From: Plantago ovata
Lineage: Eukaryota > Streptophyta > Magnoliopsida > Lamiales > Plantaginaceae
Direction of reading: 5' to 3'
Assembly: GCA_028274465.1 (NCBI GenBank)
Contig: CM051457.1
Span: forward strand, 107,259,982 to 107,323,981
DNA: 64,000 nucleotides
The position numbers and the translations under genes were made by a program. The stretch's first letter is position 1; the number at the start of each line of letters is the position of its first letter. The notes under the pieces were generated by a model. It was given only the letters and a program-made list of their open reading frames with translations, was not told the DNA's origin and did not search any database. This document shows positions 21,929 through 36,400 of this stretch, piece by piece.

Positions 21929-22189
21929 CTTCCTCCGGTAACTTTGAAGAACCCCATTTCATTTTGTTGACTTTTTTATGTACGATTTGACCTCAAGTTT
22001 ATCATAATTTATTGTGAAAAAAATAATTTTCAAACTTATGTTATCAAAATATAAGAAGTGTACTTTCATAATATAATTTTAAATTTTTTTTTTTCACAAT
22101 GAATTATGATTAATTTGAGGTCAAACTAAACGTCGGAAAAGTTAACAAAGTGAATTGGGGTTTTTATAGTTGTAAGTTATCGGAGGAAG
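21929..22189. mobile_element. Stowaway-type MITE
   Basis: A 261-bp element opening CTTCCTCCGGTAAC and closing GTTATCGGAGGAAG, with imperfect inverted arms of about 75 bp and TA on both sides (21927-21928 and 22190-22191). It resembles the MITE at 5801 in arm design ('tttgacctcaa' near the inner end), so both probably belong to related Tc1/mariner MITE families. It lies about 370 bp upstream of the kinase gene start. Confidence 0.85.
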
Positions 22190-22561
22190 TAATAATAAGA
22201 AGATATTTTCAATTAATTAGAATAATTAGAAGATATTCTATTAACTGCGTTTAGCTTTGACGGAATTGGCTCGGCCAAGATCTTCATCATAAGGTTTTGG
22301 TTAAGAGTATTTATTAATCATGAATAGGACAATGGAGCCTTGTTGGTCATTTGTTAAAGAGTACAAATCATTCTTGTCCTCTATATATAGCATGCCAGTA
22401 CACTACAAGCAGCCATAACCACAAAATACACACACACACATATGCAGAAGAAGACTATAGCTGCAAATTGACCTGGCAATTAATTCTCTCATAAAATGGA
22501 CCCAAAATCTAATTAAGTATTTATTTGCATTTCAATAAATCAAATCCCAAAAATAAACTAC

Positions 22562-25838
<3,277 letters not shown>

Positions 25839-26621
25839 GACCTGATCAGACAAATTTTTTCTATCACCAAATTAAAGCTACTCAGGATGATTTATGGTTC
25901 TCTAATTCATTTGTGTAAGCATTAAACATGGTCTAAATGCTAATATTCTCAGACCTTTGGAGAAGGAAAAAGAAAATGGAGAGAGAGGATAATTAATAAA
26001 CGAAGAAAATTTGTATGTGTGTATGGGGGTTGTATGTGAAAATGATGATTTGTCTTTCTGTATAAATTAGGGTATGATAATTAAGCGCAACAAAGTCATT
26101 CATTTTACCATGTGGATATTGTCAAAACTTTTGCAGTTCATCCATCGACCAAAAATACATATAGGAAGTTCAAGTAAAAACATTCATAAGTTTGACAGAA
26201 TAAAGTTCCAGTCCAGCATACCTTCAACTTCTCCTTTTGATGGGGGATAACAAAGGCCAGAAAGCTGATGTTCTCCTCTTAATTAATTAGGTGTAACATC
26301 TAAATGCTGAAATAAATATATAAGTAAGAGATATTATAGCCTTTATTAGTCATGGAAATCTTTGAGACTAGAACAATCATAGACTAACTTACAGAGTTGA
26401 AGAAGTTCTTCACTGCTTCATGCATGATGAGACATACTGGAACAATCTTCTTTATTTTGGGTTCCATTAGGTACACCCGAGAAGCTTATGGTCACAACGA
26501 AACGTGTTCCGAACCGAGGCTTATTTTGAGCCTGGACTCTCTTCATGTCGTTCCGTGATGGATCACGAACCTGGACACCTTTTCCAGGGGCCGACTAGCG
26601 GCGGCGGTAGTAGTAGTATAG
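25839..26621. other. Downstream of the kinase; no U-box found
   Basis: I looked for the missing U-box on both strands and found no matching peptide. 26465-26620 is GC-richer and may belong to the edge of the gypsy element that follows. Confidence 0.5.
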
Positions 26622-27173
26622 TTTAAGCTTTCCTGCTTTATGTTGTTATTTAATTATTCTAGAATACTCTTTTGTTGGGCTTAGCCCGTTAGTTTACTTG
26701 TTGGTTAAGTCTAGAGCTTTACTTTGTGTAACTCTCATAATTTTTCATGATTTATGAATTGAGTTTTACATAAATATATGTCTTGTGTTAATTGTTCTTA
26801 CAATTAGCTGATCAACCGTAGTTACCGGGACGTAGTAACTGAGATTGCTGGCTTCTTAGTTAGTAATTTCGTCTAGCGAGGTGCTGTGTTACGAATTGGA
26901 AAGACGACTCATCTTAGTTCGTATGTTAAGTCGTTCGTGAGAGAAATTGCATTTTGTAAACGCGTTTTTACAGTTTTTTCGGTTAAATGGGGGATGGAGA
27001 CACGTGTTGTGATCCGGCGGCTATTGTGGCGCGCCTTTCTCCCATTTAAACAAACAGAGCTAGCTTTTGTAATTCATTCCAGTTTGATGTTAATTCAATA
27101 GATTTCTCATTAGTTCCTTTAGCTAAATCGTCTCTGAGTAGTTCAATCATAACAATTCTCGTCCTGCGCAATC
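26622..27173 (+). mobile_element. Probable 5' LTR and leader of the gypsy element
   Basis: This is non-coding sequence with 'ttgttgggcttagcccg' and a poly(A)-site-like stretch, followed by a leader that ends at the gag ATG. The exact LTR limits and the primer site were not identified because the downstream copy is lost in the assembly gap. Confidence 0.4.
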
Positions 27174-29722
27174 ATGGTGACACAAACAAACATTCAGCGG
27201 ATTGAATAATTGGAGACGAGAGTTGATGAGCTTGTTGTAGCTCAGAAATCGATGGCGGAAAAGCAGCAATCGATCGATGAAAAAATGATTTACGAGCTGC
27301 GGCACAGGACAAGCAGTTTGAGGAGCTGCGAGCATTGATGCTCAGCTTACAGAGTGCTCGAACGCCACCGGTGGAGCCACCGCCTCGCGCACCGCCGGAG
27401 AATCAAGTGGAGAATCGCCGTGAGGTACCTCCTGAAACTGAAACTCCTGTGGTACCGTTTAGTAGAATCTGCATATGGACTTTCCGAAATTTGATGGAAC
27501 GGATTTGAGAGGCTGGTTGTGTCGATGTCAGCGATATTTCATTTTGAATCCGTTAAGCGATGTAGAGAAAGTAGTGATGGCCGGTATGCATCTCGAAGGT
27601 CTGCCTGAACTGTTGTATTTGGATCATATAGATGGCAGGGAGGCCATGGGTTGGGGGCGATTTGTTGAATTGTTTGTGCAGAGATTTACTGCAGTAAGAG
27701 GAGATGATTTGATTGGTGAGTTTAATAAGCTGAGACAAATTGGATCGGTTGAAAAATATGTGGAGAAGTTTGCAGAGTTGAGATCCTTTATTTGCAGCAC
27801 AACAAGCATTTGGATGAGTTTTACTTTATAAGGAGTTTTTATAGTGGCTTGAAAGAGGAAATACGACATATGGTGGAGATGTTGGCTCCTTATACCTTAG
27901 AACAAGCTTACTTGATTGCTACTCCCTCCTAAATACTATAAGATGTTTTAGCATTTTCACACATTAATAAAATGTGACCTTCATCAATTTGTTGTTGAAA
28001 AGGTTGCAAGAAAACATGTTGGTATCTTGTAAAAATAAAATGACCAATGAGAGATGAGAACATTGCATAGTTTTTGTAGACAAAATATAAAAAAATGGGG
28101 TTGACTGCATAAAAAGTTGTGAAAAACACACAATTACATAACACCAACTTCAAACATCTTATATTTTGCAAATGGTAAAATAACTAAAACATCTTATATT
28201 GTATTCAGGAGGGAGTAGGAAACATGAAGTATTGATAGAATCCTTGCAGAAAGCTCAGAAACCTGTTAATCGAAATGCAGTTAGTTGGCAAAAAGAGGAA
28301 AAGAAGGATGTTCAGGACTCATCCAAGTCAATACCAGTGAGGAGATTAAGCAAAAAGGAATTGGATGTTAGGAGGAAGAAGGGCTTGTGTTTCAACTGTG
28401 ATGAGGTGTACAAGTTTGGCCATAAGTGTAAAAAATTGTTTGTCATAATGGTGGAAGAAGGGGAAAGTTCTGGTAGTGAGCATATGTTAAATTCTGCAGA
28501 TGAACTTGGAGATGACACATACTATGGTGTGTCATGGCATGCTTTGAAAGGTGATGTACCTGTGGATACCATTAAGTTGTTGGGGAAAGTTAAGAACAAT
28601 GAGTTGGTGATCCTTGTAGATTCAGGTAGCACCCTTAGGTTTTTGGATACTAATGCAGCACAAAGGATAAAATGTGATTTGGAGGTCACAAATCCACTGC
28701 AAGTCACTGTGGCAGGTGGAGGGAAGATTGAATGCAGTTATAAGTGTCCACAACTGAATTGGGAAATGGCAGGACATATGTTCTGTGCTAGTGTTGGAGT
28801 TTTGCCACTTGGAGGATATGACATGGTCCTAGGAGTGGATTTGATGAAGAAATTAGGACCAGTGGTGCTAGACTATGCCCAACATACTATTACTTTTGAT
28901 TTGAATGGTGAAAGTGTTCTAGTACCTGGATTACAGTCTAAGGTTTCAGTGGGAATGATGTCTGGAAAGGGACTAAAGAAAGTACTCTCCAACAAAGAAG
29001 AGGTGGTGTTTAGTTGTTTCAATATTATCAGTTCAATGGATGGGAAGACTACAGAAGAAGACAATAAGGAGTTGGATGATATACTCACTGTATTTAGTGA
29101 TGTTTTTGCTACTCTTAAAGCATTGCCACCTGAGAGAGCTTGTGACCATGGGATTACTCTCAAGCCGGGAGTGGAACCTTTCAAGCAGGCTGCATACAAA
29201 TATCCCTACCTACAGAGGCAAGAGATAGAGAAACTAGTACAGGAAATGCTGGAAATGGGAGTTGTGTGGCCCAGTCACAACCCATTTTCTAGTTCAGTCT
29301 TGTTAGTTAAAAATAAAGATGATTCCTCGAGGTTTTGCGTTGATTATAGGAGGTTGAATTCACTGACTATTAGGGATAATTATCCAATCCCTCTGATGGA
29401 TGATTTATTGGATGAATTACATGGTTCAACTATCTTCTCTAAAATAGATCTCAGAGCTGGATATCACCAGGTGAGAATGAGAGCTTGTGATGTTGAGAAG
29501 ACACCCTTTGTGACTTCTTCAGGTTTATATGAGTTCACAGTTATGCCTTTTGGCTTAACTAATGCTCCAGCAACATTTCAGAATATGATGAATGATGTGT
29601 TTAAAGAATGCATTGGAGATTATGTTCTGGTGTTCTTTGATGATATCTTAGAATACAGCAAGGATGTAGCACAACATAAGAGCCACCTATTAAGAGTGTT
29701 TGAGCTACTGAGAACTCATACT
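27174..29722 (+). pseudogene. Ty3/gypsy gag-pol, broken by stops, a MITE and the assembly gap
   Basis: Gag opens at 27174 but meets a stop after about 11 codons. A readable Retrotrans_gag part is at 27475-27831 (FDGTDLRGWLCRCQRYF type). A MITE (27922-28215) then splits the gene. After it come a CCHC-like knuckle (CFNCDEVYKFGHKC, about 28390), the aspartic protease (LVDSGST, about 28617) and reverse transcriptase with VDYRRLN, KIDLRAGYHQ, MPFGLTNAPATF and a catalytic FFDD (about 29636). RNase H and integrase should follow but the sequence ends at the gap. The frame is open from 28218 to the gap, so decay is concentrated in gag. Confidence 0.85.
27922..28215. mobile_element. Stowaway-type MITE nested in gypsy gag-pol
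   Basis: A 294-bp element starting CTCCCTCCTAAATAC and ending GTATTCAGGAGGGAG, flanked by TA (27920-27921 and 28216-28217). The inner arms 'taagatgttttag' and 'ctaaaacatctta' pair. The gag peptide reads on from LEQAYLIA to HEVLIESLQK across the insertion, so it landed in a formerly continuous frame. It is therefore younger than the host element. Confidence 0.92.
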
Positions 29723-29822
29723 NNNNNNNNNNNNNNNNNNNNNNNNNNNNNNNNNNNNNNNNNNNNNNNNNNNNNNNNNNNNNNNNNNNNNNNNNNNNNN
29801 NNNNNNNNNNNNNNNNNNNNNN
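29723..29822. other. Assembly gap (100 N)
   Basis: Exactly 100 N between the gypsy reverse transcriptase and the ABCA2-like exon. The rest of the transposon and the rest of the ABCA2-like gene are presumably missing here, so the true distance may be many kilobases. Open frames that cross it are artefacts. Confidence 0.98.
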
Positions 29823-30065
29823 GCACGGTAGAATTGGTGGAGCCACCAGAGCAACCGGATCTGTAACATTTCTAAATGTAGACAAGTTTGAGCCTTGCGC
29901 TTCAAGAACTGCCTGAATGCAAAAAATCATGAAAATGAACAAGAGCGAAGAGAAGAGCTGGAGAAAAGTGGCAGGCTTGTTTCGCCATGCGAGAATAAAG
30001 TTTTTGTAGAGTAGTGCTTTGTATTGCTGTACGAAAAGAGGAAATCCTCTCTGAGTTAACTCCAT
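29823..30065 (-). CDS. ABCA2-type transporter, first exon only (cut by the gap)
   Basis: Reading leftwards from 30065, 81 codons are open: a cytosolic start (MELTQRGFPLFVQQYKALLYK), a hydrophobic segment (FLQLFSSLLFIFMIFCIQ) and TDPVALVAPPILPC. This is the N-terminus of plant ABCA2 (ATH1), whose first membrane span is followed by 'VTDPTALISPPIPPC'. The second in-frame ATG (30065) was preferred over 30074 because the family starts there. The remainder lies in or beyond the gap. In Arabidopsis, ABCA2 sits next to the ABCA3-ABCA8 cluster, so this pairing with an ABCA7-like gene looks ancestral. Confidence 0.85.
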
Positions 30066-30477
30066 TGCATGCATGTTAAAAGCTTTCTGCTAATTCGCTT
30101 ACGGATATATTGTGTAAATCCTATTGTTTAGTTTTTTTTACTATATATACTGTGGAGGAGATATTTGTTATTTTATAATTTTACAGATTTGTCCCTGTAT
30201 TTAGTTAATGTGCTTTGCATTACAAGTATAGTTAGTTAAAATCTAATTTCATAATCTCCAAGGGAGATAGAGAAGTACGGAACCCCGCCCATTATATCTT
30301 TGTGGTCAAGAGTTTATCTTCTTTAATTATCATCAGGGATTTCGGCACCTTTTTCTCTCACGGATATTACCAAATCAGAATTGTCTTAGTCTGTCATCAC
30401 ATTGTACAATGAAGCTCCTAATGATGATGCTATAAATAAATGCAGCAAAAATTTACGAAGTTACAGTACCCAAAACA
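30066..30477. promoter_or_regulatory. Shared 412-bp intergenic region of a divergent ABCA pair
   Basis: The ATGs of the ABCA2-like exon (minus) and the ABCA7-like gene (plus) lie 412 bp apart, head to head. Both promoters and 5' UTRs must fit here unless there are upstream non-coding exons. AT-rich stretches ('tatatata' near 30143, 'tataaataaa' near 30430) could serve as TATA elements. Specific motifs were not assigned. Confidence 0.5.
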
Positions 30478-33400
30478 ATGGCGGATATTACTGACCCAGC
30501 GAGCTTTTGGACACAGTCTAATGCCTTACTGCGGAAGAATTTGATTTTTCAGGTAACCTTTTTTATAAATGTTGGCTTTTAAGATTTAATTCAAGGAAGA
30601 AAAACAAAGATATTTATTTCAACTAGTAAAATTTTACACACGTTGTTCTACCATAACAAATAAATATATTACTATAATTTAACGTGTACGATATCATTCA
30701 AATTTTATTTAAAAATACTCAACTAATTTTTTTTTTCTTCAAATAAACGATAATCTTCAATTTAACATAATTCGAAATTACAAATCAAAAAAAATAACTA
30801 AAACAAATCAAAGAATAATAGTTTTTTTAACTTATCCAATCTAGCACATTACATAAATTTATACATTGTCATCTATTGTTAATTAATATATTGGAGAATT
30901 GGTGGTTATGGCTAGTATTTATTTAATTTTTCTAAATTCTATTTAGTGTTTCAAAATCAATTGAAATGGTGGCTCAACTATCGTTGATGTGTTTTCTTTT
31001 TATATATGTATGTATAGATTATAAATTTTCGAAGTTAATTGAACTCCTATATGGTTAGATCATTAATCCTGCTCGTTTTCGATGGTAAACTTCACATTTG
31101 GTCCACTACGTTTTTGGTCCAGCTTGCAGTCTCCTAATATGCACAATTCATCATTTACGGTTTCGATTCTCACAAATTAGGGTGGACAAGGCCTAATGGT
31201 GCCCCAAATTAGCTCCAACACACACCTATTTGTAACCCCAATCCACACTACTTGATATTCCTTGTAAATTTAATGATATCCTTCAGCATGGTAACTGCAA
31301 TTAATGTTATGTTCAATGTTGAGTATAATGCTGACTTTTACTTGGGCTTCAATTGGACTTTTGATTGGAAATCTTGTCAAGGTGCACTTCCTCTTGATCC
31401 AGTTTTCTTTCTTCGTCCAACTTTGATAGCTTTCTCTCAAAACCTTTGATTTTACCCCTTTTTTTGCAATATTCACCAAAAAGTCTGAAAAAGTAAAAAA
31501 TAACAAAAATGTAAAATACATAATAAAACATAATAACTTAACGTGAGAAACGACTCTTAAACTACATCCTCTGAATCTTAGGATCGACTTTTAATAAATT
31601 AGCATGTCACTTGATCTATCTCCATCGATTTTGATTTTGTTTGAAACTTTGACTTATAGGAAAGCCTTCGGTTTTTCTATAAGAGTGCTTTGGAAGAATA
31701 AAAGTAATTTAATTTGCACTTTGGAGTTAGGTTTAGGGTTTACAAAAGGGAATTTTTCATTTTGGGAAGGGATCCCCACCCCCCTCCCCTCAACCTAAGT
31801 TCATTGCCAGATTAGCCAAGAGGATTAAATTCGGATAAAAATGGCACGCGCGAACAGCAAGAGGACTGCATATATGTATAATAAGAATCGGATTTAGAAC
31901 ACAAAGGACTGAGAGTTGGAGGACCAATACTATTTGAAGCTACTTGAGTAGAATTTCACATTAGCTTAGCTACCATCTATACACATGGTAAACGTTCACC
32001 TAACATTCTTATTAATATTGGTCTTCATTGGCAGAAACGCCACATGTGCACAAACGTTAGATTGGTGTTGTTCCCGTTGATCCTCTGTTTGTTAACATCT
32101 CAGATCCAAAACTTCATGAACAAACAATCAGATAGACCGTCAAACAGGTGTGGATGCACTTGTGTCGATACCGGTAATGGTAAATGTGAAACAAGGTGTG
32201 GCATTCAATACTCGACTCTGGATCAAGTGTTGAATTGCCCCATTCCCAATCCCCCTCAATGGCCTCCCTTGTTGCAAATACCCGCCCAGGAGTACCGTGC
32301 TGTCAGAAATGATATATTGTCATTTGGAGATTTGCCTGATCAATCTTGTAGGCGGACAGGTTCCTGTCCAGTGACTGTGCTTATTACTGGAAATAACCAG
32401 ACACTTGGACAAAGTAAGTAGTCCTCTTCATTAAAAGAATAGCTCCGTCCAGAGATGTAGGTCATTATTTATATTTATTATAGTCATAAAGACATAGGAA
32501 AATTGCATTTTAGGTCCACTAACTGGCCGTCCTTTTGCAAAACAGGTCCCAAGTCATTTAGTTTTTACAAACACAATCCCAAAAGAAGAATTTATATGAT
32601 TTTGTATCGTGAATTTGGTCCCTTTGGTGACTAGATCGGATTACTTGGAAAATATGTGGATTCTTGTGTTTTTCGGTATATTGCGTGACTATATGATATG
32701 TGGACATTATTGGAATTGTTAAAAGGTCCAACAAAATTATATATATATATATTATATATATATATATACTCCGTATGAACTATGTTGAAACTAAATTTGT
32801 CGTGAATTTTTTACTGTCCTAATTTTTGTTGGTATTTTCTTCTAAATCAGTTAAAAATAGCAACAAAATTATTTATGTTGTAACTGCTCCATCTAATATT
32901 TCCAACAATGTCCCAAACGAAATTATTGTAACCTAAAGTATTTTGACAATTTGTTGTTAAAATGTTGGTATTTTCTATTATCTTGTTTCAGGATAAATTA
33001 CTGCTAATACTTTGTTGCAATTCCATTAGTAATGGCAACGAAATCTGTTCTATTGGAAATTTTGCGTTCGTGTTCGCATGTTTTTTGTAGTGTTGGAGAT
33101 CACATATCCACGGAGATGTAAATCTCGCATCTAGAGTTTTACAGCTCTGCCCATGACGGAGGACGGAGCTATAAGTTCCAGATCGGATCTTCAAATGCTC
33201 CAATCTGGGTTTCTTCTTTTCAATCTCTCCGTTTTTTTATTACTACTACTATATTTTAATTATTATTTCTTCTTTTTCTTTTCTTTTCTTTTTTTCTTTT
33301 CATTTTCCTTTTATTTTTTTCCTCCACCTCACATGACACCTAAGTGTATTCACTGATTTATAAGGTTGGGTACAAGTTTTCCAAAAAAATGAAATAACTA

Positions 33401-36400
33401 ATTGGACCAGCTGTTTTGCAAAGGATGGTCAGATAGGGGACAAAAAAATGCCATATTTTTCCAGTTGTGTATGCAGCCTTACCATTGCAGTTTGTGCAAG
33501 TAAGCTTTTTCGAGGCATCCAACTTGGTGATCAACAAATCCCCAGCACAGAGTATCATGTCATAGCTTAAATTCACAACTTATCAGGATTCCGGATATTA
33601 ATTGTAAGTTTGTAACTGATAGACTATGCATGTGCTGCTTATTTGACTTCATAGGAGTTGCTGAAAACTTCTTCTCAAGGCCATTCAGTGTGAACTTTTC
33701 TGATGTTCTATACAACATAGCCGATAATGTGATGGTTAGTTTTGTTCATCCGTACAACTATTTTGGTTGTGGTTTACACTTGATGATGCACAAGTAGGTG
33801 TGAATTACTGAATATTACTCACTTGTGAATTTTCGATTCCAGGGTTCTGAATCACAAACTCCAATGCCGATTAATTATCTGGATCCTGCTTTCCTTTCAG
33901 ATCTTCCAGTTGATTATGTTCAGCCTAGTTGCACCCTGAACTCCAGTTTTTCTGTTCCCTTCGAATTAGGGTTTACTAAAGTCCAAAAAGGTAGCTTAGT
34001 TTTTCTACCCTTGGTTTTCTTTCTAGTCTGCAATTTATTGTTTCTCTTACCTTCAAGTAGTAAGGTAACGTATATATTTTCATTTTATTTACATTCTAAA
34101 AGTTTCATGATTCATTTTGCCTCACACCTCTGTCTTTGCTATTCAGATCTACGTTGTGTTCAAGGATTGAATTTGTGGCGTAACAGTTCGTCAGAGATTA
34201 ATGATGAGCTGTATAGAGGTTACGGTACAACAAACCGTGAAGGGAGAATTAATGAAATTGTAGCAGGTATATATATTATACCTGACCAAGGACACATTTG
34301 TACTGAAATTTCTTGTTGGATTCCAAATTATGTAATTGATGTTCACATGTTCACAGCCTATGATTTCTCGAATTCGAACTCAAATCTATTCAATATAAGC
34401 ATATGGTACAATTCTACCTATAAGAATGACCAAGGGAGTAGTCTTTCTTTGCAACGAGTGCCCCGTTCAGTAAATTTGGTATGGATTCTTATCTACAAAT
34501 TTTGTTTCTGTTTGCTTTAAGGTTCAAACCTTTAATTTAATTTACAAACCACCCCTCAGGAAACAGTAAATTTCTATAGTAGTTACAGCATTATTATTCT
34601 CAGCTCGCTCAGTCACAAAATAAATGCAACATTTGCTTTTGGTCGTGGGTATCACAGGTGTGAATATTTTTTAGTTATTCTTAATTAGCTTTCCATTTCC
34701 ATTCCAAATGAAATAGTTATCAATGTTATATTGTTAAATTATAATCTGTTTCATTGCCAGCATGTATGTGCTACATCAATTTTAACTGTATACAAGACTA
34801 AATTAGTCATGCTAATATTTGTGTATATGTTTACAGGCATCAAATGCCTTTCTCCAGCTATTGTTGGGCCCAGAAACAAGAATGCTTCTCGAGTTTCTGA
34901 AAGAAATGCCAAAGCCTGAAACACAACTGAAGCAGGATATCTCCTCTTACATTGGGCCTCTATTTTTCACATGGGTTATTCTGCAGTTGTTCCCCGTAAG
35001 ATTATCTAATGTTTCCAACATAGGTAGTGCTAGATTATTATCTAATTAATACTATTATTGTTTTTTTTCTCTCTACGGCAGGTTATCTTGATAGCTTTGG
35101 TATATGAGAAGGAAAACAGACTAAGAATTATGATGAAAATGCATGGTCTTGATGATGGACCATATTTGTTGATATCCTACATGTACTTTCTCATATTATC
35201 CATGATCTACATGCTATGTTTTGTGATATTTGGTTCAATTCTAGGTAAAACTATACAATTTATGGACATTAATTATATTGTATTGTTATTTTCAATATGT
35301 ACTCAATTGATATATATATATATATATATATATGCTTTCAGGCTTCAAGTTCTTCAACCTTAATGACTACAGCATCCAGTTTGTGTTTTATTTCCTCTAC
35401 ATAAACTTGCAAGTCTCATTGGCTTTCCTATTTGCTGATTTATTTTCCGACGTGAAGACTGCTACAGGTTCAAGTGGATACAACGATGACTTGTTTACCC
35501 ATGCTTTTATGTTCTTGAATGACACTACTCAAATTCTGCTACCTGTAATTTCAGTTGTGGGTTATTTGATGGTCTTTGGAAGTGGGTTGTTGGGTGGATT
35601 TCTTTTCCAGCCCTTTCTTCAGGCTGCTTCATTTCCGAGTAAGTTAAAGTTTATAAGTTCCATTTTTGTCAACTAATGATAATTGTTGCTAGCCAATGCA
35701 TGGAATAATAATAACTAAATAAAAGAAATTTTAAAAGTGTTGTCAAATGTCACATCATGTCATTTTGTCAAGAATTAATAGTCACATTTTCAAAGTGTAT
35801 GTTCATAATGTAGGTAAGAAATTATGCTTTTGTGAGCAAATGACAACAATTTTCAGCAATGGGTGCATATCGCATCCTTAATGAGCTGTTAGGAAGTTAT
35901 TAGTCACAAAATTTCAATTGTGGTGATAAATCTAACCATTTAGAAATGTAGTCGTTTCATGCTTTTTTCGTCCAACGAAACCTATTTTCACTAGAAAAAA
36001 TATGCGTCTATGAAGTACTTCTTTGTATATAGTGTTTAGTTTTTTATATGGTGTGTTATATTTCTTGTACCTATTTAATCTAATAGATTATATTTTTGTG
36101 GAGATGAGTATTCGATATATAATTAATGAGAAGAACACTCCATTACCATAATGAGGATGAAGAGAAATGACTTGATGCTTTGCTTTTCTAGAACTACAAG
36201 AATGCAACATGCTTTCTTACAGCGCTAATTTAATTCCTACCTATGTATTTACTACTATTTCTCCACTTGTTTTCCATGTTTCTTATATTCTAAATTTTTT
36301 TTACAAAAACACTTTGCATTATGTTTAGACTGTTTAGTGCACCAATAATAGCTCAAATTTCAAAGAATGGGATTGAAAAATGATCTTTGCTTTTATAATT

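Noticed and set aside
29601-29866. Open frames that run through the N block on either strand
   Set aside because: They join a retrotransposon and a host exon through unknown bases, so only the parts outside the gap can be used.
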